Below are positions 34,218 to 38,436 of a DNA stretch of 38,436 nt, piece after piece (position 1 is the stretch's first letter; each line of letters begins with the position of its first letter). A program made the translations under genes and the position numbers. Below the pieces are notes generated by a model. That model had not been told where the DNA came from. It saw only the letters and a list, made by a program, of their open reading frames with translations, and did not search any database. This DNA is from Candidatus Didemnitutus sp. GTDB taxonomy: Bacteria > Verrucomicrobiota > Verrucomicrobiia > Opitutales > Opitutaceae. The stretch spans positions 1-38,436 of the forward strand of contig JAUXXD010000134.1 in the NCBI GenBank assembly GCA_030681265.1, in the 5' to 3' direction.

Positions 34218-35171
34218 ATGTCCCTCGCCCTCGCCGACATCCGCGCCGCCGCCAACCGCATCGCGCCCCATGTGCAACGCACGCCGGTCCTGTCCAATGC
34301 CGCGCTGGATCACGCGAGCGGCGCTCAGTTGTTTTTCAAATGCGAAAGCCTACAGGCCGCTGGCGCGTTTAAATCGCGCGGCGCGTGTAACGCCGTTTTT
34401 GCGCTCAGTGACGCCGCCGCCGCTCCGGGCGTCGTCGCGCACAGTTCGGGCAACCACGGGGCGGCGCTCGCCCGCGCCGCCCAGCGTCGCGGCGTGCCGT
34501 GCACCATCGTCATGCCGCACAACGCCTCGGTCGCCAAGGTGCGCAACGTCGAGAGCTACGGCGGCCGCGTCGTTTTTTGCGCCCCGAGTCTCGCCGCCCG
34601 CGAAGCAGCGTGCGCGGGCCTCATCGCCGACTCCGGCGCGACGCTCGTGCATCCCTTCGACGATTACCACGTGATGGCCGGGCAAGGCACCGCGGCGCTG
34701 GAGTTGCTGGAGGAAGTGCCGGAGCTCGATTTGATTCTTTGTCCGGTGGGTGGCGGCGGATTGATTTGCGGCACCGCGGTTGCCGCCAAAGGAGTGCGGC
34801 CCACCCTGTCCGTGATCGGCGTCGAACCGGCGCTCGGAGACGACGTCACCCAATCGTTCCGCACCGGCCGGCGCGTCGCCATCGCCACGCCCGCCACGAT
34901 TGCCGACGGCTTGCGTTCCAATGTCACGGGCGAACGCAATTTCCCGCTCATCCAACAACACGTCGACGACTTCGTCACTGTGACCGAAGCGGAAATCGTG
35001 GCGGCGATGCGGCTCGCGTGGGAAGCGTTGCACGTCGTGATCGAACCTTCGTCCGCGGTCGCGTTCGCTGCCGTGCACGCGGAAAAAATCGCGGTCCGCG
35101 GAAAAAAGGTGGGCATCATCCTCACCGGCGGCAATGTCGACCTGGACAAACTCCCCTGGCTGCACTCGTGA
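34218..35171 (+). CDS. PLP-dependent serine/threonine dehydratase or serine racemase
   Basis: Fold-type II PLP enzyme acting on hydroxy-amino acids. The ATG at 34218 gives 317 residues, the length of catabolic threonine dehydratase or serine racemase without the ACT regulatory domain of IlvA. The PLP lysine is Lys52 in AAGAFKSRGAC; SSGNHGAALA (about 76-85) and the glycine loop CPVGGGGLICG bind the cofactor. The final ILTGGNVDLDKLPW is typical. The next gene starts within its stop codon, so the two are translated together. Confidence 0.88.
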   Translation: MSLALADIRAAANRIAPHVQRTPVLSNAALDHASGAQLFFKCESLQAAGAFKSRGACNAVFALSDAAAAPGVVAHSSGNHGAALARAAQRRGVPCTIVMPHNASVAKVRNVESYGGRVVFCAPSLAAREAACAGLIADSGATLVHPFDDYHVMAGQGTAALELLEEVPELDLILCPVGGGGLICGTAVAAKGVRPTLSVIGVEPALGDDVTQSFRTGRRVAIATPATIADGLRSNVTGERNFPLIQQHVDDFVTVTEAEIVAAMRLAWEALHVVIEPSSAVAFAAVHAEKIAVRGKKVGIILTGGNVDLDKLPWLHS

Positions 35172-36322
35172 GCTCCGTTTTCCCCCACCGCCCCACTCCC
35201 ACGCTTGAACGTCTCGCCACGCCCTGCCTCGTGCTGGAACGCGGTAAGTTGGCGCGCAACCTCATCCGCATGTCCGCCGCGCTCTCGATGCGCGGCGTCG
35301 CGTTGCGGCCACACCTCAAGACTGCGAAATGCGTCGAGATCGCGCGCCTCGCCGCGGCGAAGCCGCCCGGCCCGATCACCGTCTCCACACTGCGCGAAGC
35401 GGAGTATTTCGCGCACCACGGTTGGAAGGATATTTTTTACGCCGTCGGCCTCGGACCGGGAAAATTGGATCGCGTCGTCGCGTTGCTGCGCGCCGGCGTG
35501 CGGCTCGTCACGCTGGTCGATCATCCCGACGCCGCCGCGGCCATCGCTGCGTGCGCCAAGCGCGAGGCAGTCAGGTTTCGCACGGTAATCGAAATCGATT
35601 GCGGAGAACATCGCGGCGGGATTGCGCCCGGCAGCGCGGCGTTGGTGACGATTGCGCAGATGTTGGGTGCGAATTTCGCGGGTGTCGCCACGCACGGCGG
35701 GCAATCCTACGGCGAACGCACGAAGGAAGGTTTTGCGCAAGTCGCCGAGGCGGAAGTCACGGCCTTGCGCACGGCGGCGCTGCGATTGCACGCCGCGGGT
35801 TTCACGAGCGAGATTCGCAGTCTCGGCTCCAGTCCGACCGCGCTCGTCGGCGTCGATTTAGCGGGGGTGACCGAGCTGCGCGCGGGCGTGTATATGTTTG
35901 GGGACGCGTTTCAGGCGGGCATCGGCGCGTGTTCGCTCAACGACATCGCCCTCAGTGTGCTGGCCGAAGTCATCGGCCGCCCGGCGGCGCGTCCCAACGA
36001 ATTCCTGGTCGATGCCGGAGCGTTCGCGCTCTCCAAAGATATTTCGACTGCCGCGTTGCCCGCCGAGCAAAACGCCGGTTACGGCTGGGTCTGCAATCTC
36101 GCGGGCGAACGCCTCCCCGGGCTGCGCATGACGCGCGTCTGGCAGGAACACGGGCTCGTGGTCAGCACCACACCATTGCCGAGTGATGCGTTTCGCATCG
36201 GTGATCGCGTGCGGATTCTGCCGAATCACGCCTGTCCGACCGCGGCGGCGCATGATCGGTATTTCGTCGTCGCCGGTTCGAATGAGATCGTCGGCGAGTG
36301 GACGCGCGTAAACGGCTGGTAG
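35168..36322 (+). CDS. D-serine dehydratase / D-threonine aldolase family PLP-zinc enzyme
   Basis: Fold-type III PLP protein related to eukaryotic-type D-serine dehydratase (DSD1) and D-threonine aldolase. GTG at 35168-35170 overlaps the upstream stop as GTGA and gives 384 residues. The N-terminal RPHLKTAKCVEIA contains PLP lysine 51; the zinc pair His354 and Cys356 is present in NHACPTAA near the C-terminus, as in DSD enzymes. LVLERGKLARNLIRM and VDAGAFALSKD fit the family. No signal peptide is visible. It probably deaminates D-serine or cleaves D-threonine. Confidence 0.88.
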   Translation: MSSVFPHRPTPTLERLATPCLVLERGKLARNLIRMSAALSMRGVALRPHLKTAKCVEIARLAAAKPPGPITVSTLREAEYFAHHGWKDIFYAVGLGPGKLDRVVALLRAGVRLVTLVDHPDAAAAIAACAKREAVRFRTVIEIDCGEHRGGIAPGSAALVTIAQMLGANFAGVATHGGQSYGERTKEGFAQVAEAEVTALRTAALRLHAAGFTSEIRSLGSSPTALVGVDLAGVTELRAGVYMFGDAFQAGIGACSLNDIALSVLAEVIGRPAARPNEFLVDAGAFALSKDISTAALPAEQNAGYGWVCNLAGERLPGLRMTRVWQEHGLVVSTTPLPSDAFRIGDRVRILPNHACPTAAAHDRYFVVAGSNEIVGEWTRVNGW

Positions 36323-36335
36323 TGGCGATCGGAAC

Positions 36336-36794
36336 TTAGCTGACGGCGAAGCGCGGCAGCCGAATGCGGAAGCGCAGACCTTCGCGCACGACGACGCGAT
36401 GCTCCAACCAACGACGGCAAGCATCCCAATGCACGTAAGCTGTGACAAACGTCACCGCGCCCAACACATCCGCCGCCCAGTCACCGAAATCGCACACGCG
36501 CCCTGGCGTGAAGGCTTGGTGCAACTCGTCGGTGATGCCGAAAACCGACACGATCACGATCGCCGACATGGCACCGAGCGGCATTTTTTCCTGCACGAAG
36601 CGCAAGCGGGCAATCAAGAGTGCCATCACGCCGAAGACGCAAAAATGGACGACCTTGTCCGCCTTGCACATGAACTCAGCGAGCACCGGCGAAACCGGTT
36701 GCCCAGACGCCACGACAATCGTCGCCGCCAGCATGACCGGCAGGAGGACGCGCCAATGACCTTCAGGTGATTCTTTGAGTAAGGAGTGTTTCAC
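36336..36794 (-). CDS. VanZ-family membrane protein
   Basis: VanZ-type proteins are small membrane proteins; the prototype is in teicoplanin-resistance clusters, but most are of unknown role. Starting at the GTG at 36792-36794 gives 152 residues; a longer ATG form starting at 36929 would add 45 unlikely residues, so the start is uncertain. Helices include RVLLPVMLAATIVVASG and the family segment CKADKVVHFCVFGVMALLIA with its conserved His, followed by VSVFGITDELHQAFTPGR and GDWAADVLGAVTFVTAYV. It is convergent with the DSD gene, 13 bp away. Confidence 0.75.
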   Translation of the reverse strand: MKHSLLKESPEGHWRVLLPVMLAATIVVASGQPVSPVLAEFMCKADKVVHFCVFGVMALLIARLRFVQEKMPLGAMSAIVIVSVFGITDELHQAFTPGRVCDFGDWAADVLGAVTFVTAYVHWDACRRWLEHRVVVREGLRFRIRLPRFAVS

Positions 36795-36989
36795 GGAAAA
36801 CCGGCTAGCTGGAGGCTTGCCGCCCCACCCCGCAATGCGGAAATCATGCCAATCCCTCCTAGGACGAAGATTGTGCCCTCCCTCATATTCCCCACCACGC
36901 GACTTATTAACATCATCGCAACGGAACATATCATTAATCGTTTATTATAAATTGTTTCCGCGCCGACATCGTGCGCCGCAGGAACTGGG

Positions 36990-37238
36990 ACAGCCCCTGT
37001 GCACCGATCGCTATGAGCGGGCGCGTCCTCGACTGGCGATGAACCCAAACAGGAGTCGCAAGAGCAACGGCTTGGATAACGCGGCCATTGAGTCCTGCAA
37101 CGGACGTTACAAAAGCGGCTTGGTGCGCGACTATGCTTTCACCGACGAGGCAAAATAGCGCGCCAACGCCTTTGAAACATCGAAGTTTCCGACAACCGCC
37201 ACCGCAAACACGCCTCCTTCTGTAGTTCCGCTCAATCT
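36990..37238 (+). pseudogene. Decayed IS3-family transposase fragment
   Basis: The 471-bp gap between the VanZ gene and the isomerase gene holds a relic of an IS3-type integrase core. In one frame (37039-37158) MNPNRSRKSNGLDNAAIES resembles the SRKGNxxDNAxxESFFG motif with the catalytic Glu, followed by CNGRYKSGLVRDYAFTDEA. After a stop at 37156-37158 and a shift of reading frame, EVSDNRHRKHASF (about 37180-37220) matches the typical YNRRRRHSALG end. The upstream DD part of the catalytic triad and the terminal inverted repeats are not recognisable, so it is inactive. Confidence 0.7.
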
Positions 37239-37265
37239 AGTGCCGGCAGAGGTGCACGGCGCCGC

Positions 37266-38066
37266 TCACCACCACTTCCGCTCCGCCGCCATGTGCAAGG
37301 CGCAGTCGAGTGTCGGCAAATACGGATGCCAAAGGCGTTCCCATTCGAGACTTACTACGCCGGAGAATTCCCGCGCGAGCACGTCTTGGATTCCGGCCAT
37401 GGGAAATCCGCCGTCGCCGGGGAGCACATAGGTAAAGGGGTGCCGTGCCGACGGCTGCGGCACGCTGTCCTTGACATGACAATGCACCACTAGCGGTCGA
37501 ATCCCTGTCCACGTCACCACCGGATCTTCACCGCCTTTTTTCCATGTGTGATGCGTGTCCCACAATATCGCCGGCTTCAGCACGGTCTCGGCAAACTGCT
37601 GGATGGCGGCGGCCGTGAAAAGCGAGTCGTGCGTTTCGATCATCACATCGGACTTCCAACCGTTCGTCGTGCGGTGGGCACGCCACCACGCGAGTGAATC
37701 TGCCATCTCCTGTTGCGTTGCGGCATCGTTCGGTTTGCCGCCGTCGAACACGCGCAACCACGGCACCCCAAGTGCCTCGGCCCACGGGATAAATTCGAGA
37801 AACGCCTCGCGGTCACCCGGCTTGGCTCCGGCAAGTTTCCATGAAGTGTCGAACGACACAAGCCGCACGGGAGACTGGCTCAGCTTCTCGGCCAATACCG
37901 TGGGCGTGCCGTAGCGCTCAGCCAACAAGCGCGGCAAATCCACCGTGCCTTCGAGCGCGCGCAACTCCACCGCCTCTAATCTGTGGCGCGTGGCCAGTGC
38001 GAGCACTTCGTCGAGTGTAGACTCGTGGCATCCGAGAGTGGAAATGGCGCGGTGGTAAGTCGGCAT
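37266..38066 (-). CDS. Sugar phosphate isomerase/epimerase (xylose isomerase-like TIM barrel)
   Basis: AP endonuclease 2/xylose-isomerase-like TIM-barrel protein, usually an epimerase or isomerase of sugars or hydroxy acids. The ATG at 38064-38066 gives 266 residues; an upstream in-frame ATG adds 32 unconserved ones. Metal-ligand-type residues fall in VMIETHDSLF (Glu), ILWDTHHTW (Asp-His), VHCHVKD (His) and VSLEWERLWHPYL (Glu), the order seen in this fold. PGDGGFPMAGI is also typical. No sugar operon surrounds it, so the substrate is unknown. Confidence 0.85.
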   Translation of the reverse strand: MPTYHRAISTLGCHESTLDEVLALATRHRLEAVELRALEGTVDLPRLLAERYGTPTVLAEKLSQSPVRLVSFDTSWKLAGAKPGDREAFLEFIPWAEALGVPWLRVFDGGKPNDAATQQEMADSLAWWRAHRTTNGWKSDVMIETHDSLFTAAAIQQFAETVLKPAILWDTHHTWKKGGEDPVVTWTGIRPLVVHCHVKDSVPQPSARHPFTYVLPGDGGFPMAGIQDVLAREFSGVVSLEWERLWHPYLPTLDCALHMAAERKWW

Positions 38067-38116
38067 GGCTGAGTAAAAATCGTGCGGTGGAAGCGACGGG
38101 GTGGCAAGCGAGTGAA

Positions 38117-38148
38117 CAAAAAAAGGCCGCTCCTTGCGGGAGCGGCCT
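38117..38148 (-). terminator. Strong rho-independent terminator
   Basis: A perfect 9-bp stem (GGCCGCTCC at 38125-38133 with GGAGCGGCC at 38139-38147, loop TTGCG) is followed on the minus strand by seven T residues (A at 38118-38124 on the plus strand). It lies 25 bp after the TonB-receptor-like stop, so it ended that gene's transcript. Confidence 0.85.
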
Positions 38149-38171
38149 CGAAATATTACCAAGCGCGCGCC

Positions 38172-38357
38172 TTAGAACTTCACTCCGACGCTCATAATCA
38201 CGCGGCCGGGTTGGCCACGGGCTTGATTGGCGTAGAAGTATTCTTTGTCGGCGATGTTCTTCCACGCGATAGTGCCAGACCAATCGGCGCCGGCCATCTC
38301 AGAGCGTTCTGATTCGCCGTAGCGCGAATCGGGACGCTGGTTGAACAAGCCCGGTCA
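38172..38357 (-). pseudogene. TonB-dependent receptor C-terminal fragment
   Basis: On the minus strand the last 61 codons before TAA at 38172-38174 read PGLFNQRPDSRYGESERSE through WKNIADKEYFYANQARGQPG to RVIMSVGVKF. The closing pattern (NxADKEYFYANQARGQPGR and terminal aromatic Phe) resembles the last beta-strands of TonB-dependent receptors. The frame is interrupted by TGA at 38355-38357, and the sequence beyond it does not continue as receptor barrel, so this is a truncated or frameshifted copy. A sequencing error cannot be excluded. Confidence 0.6.
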
Positions 38358-38436
38358 CGAGTGAGGTTCGCCGCCGCGAGAGCGCTTATGCGCTTTGTGT
38401 TTGGCGCGCGGTGAGCGGAAGAAATCGGCGAAGGCG

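Overview
This window is a GC-rich bacterial chromosome segment that most resembles a Verrucomicrobiota member, probably Opitutaceae-like. The assignment rests on a giant PEP-CTERM protein built from autotransporter-associated repeats, frequent lack of Shine-Dalgarno sequences, an RpoB that looks lineage-typical, and a TonB-receptor tail. It is inferred from content; no species can be named.

Layout. (1) 1-7100, minus strand: a classic translation/transcription cluster, read tRNA-Thr, tuf, tRNA-Trp, secE, nusG, rplK, rplA, rplJ, rplL, rpoB. rpoB runs off the left edge. A hairpin with a short U-tract between rplL and rpoB looks like a partial attenuator. (2) 7100-11640, minus strand: a four-gene envelope operon encoding a large secreted TPR-type protein, an ExbB/TolQ channel, an ExbD/TolR partner and an unknown single-pass membrane protein where TonB would be expected. 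(3) 11.8-23.0 kb: housekeeping and stress genes. They are lemA plus an M48 metalloprotease with a TerB-like tail, a small membrane protein, sufE, an orphan gene, a TatD hydrolase, a nitronate monooxygenase-like flavoprotein, tcdA, a malic enzyme, pnuC plus a nicotinamide riboside kinase, and hslO (Hsp33). (4) 23.2-29.9 kb: one 2231-residue exported protein in which two repeat families alternate in a higher-order pattern and which ends in a PEP-CTERM sorting signal. (5) 29.9-34.2 kb, minus strand: a response regulator/histidine kinase pair, a family 2 glycosyltransferase, an exported MsrA and a glyoxalase-I-like protein. (6) 34.2-36.3 kb, plus strand: a translationally coupled PLP pair, a serine/threonine dehydratase or racemase followed by a D-serine dehydratase/D-threonine aldolase-type enzyme. 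(7) 36.3-38.4 kb: a VanZ-like protein, a decayed IS3-type transposase, a sugar-isomerase-like TIM-barrel gene, a strong terminator and a TonB-receptor 3' fragment interrupted by a stop. This last zone looks rearranged.

How genes work together: the first block makes ribosomes and RNA polymerase. The TPR-ExbBD block probably couples the proton gradient to an envelope process. PnuC and the kinase import and trap nicotinamide riboside. LemA and the M48 protease form a recurrent membrane pair. The dehydratase/DSD pair probably handles L- and D-serine or threonine. No CRISPR array, rRNA, prophage or complete insertion sequence was seen. The least explained items are the ExbBD operon with its unknown fourth protein and the super-repeat surface protein.
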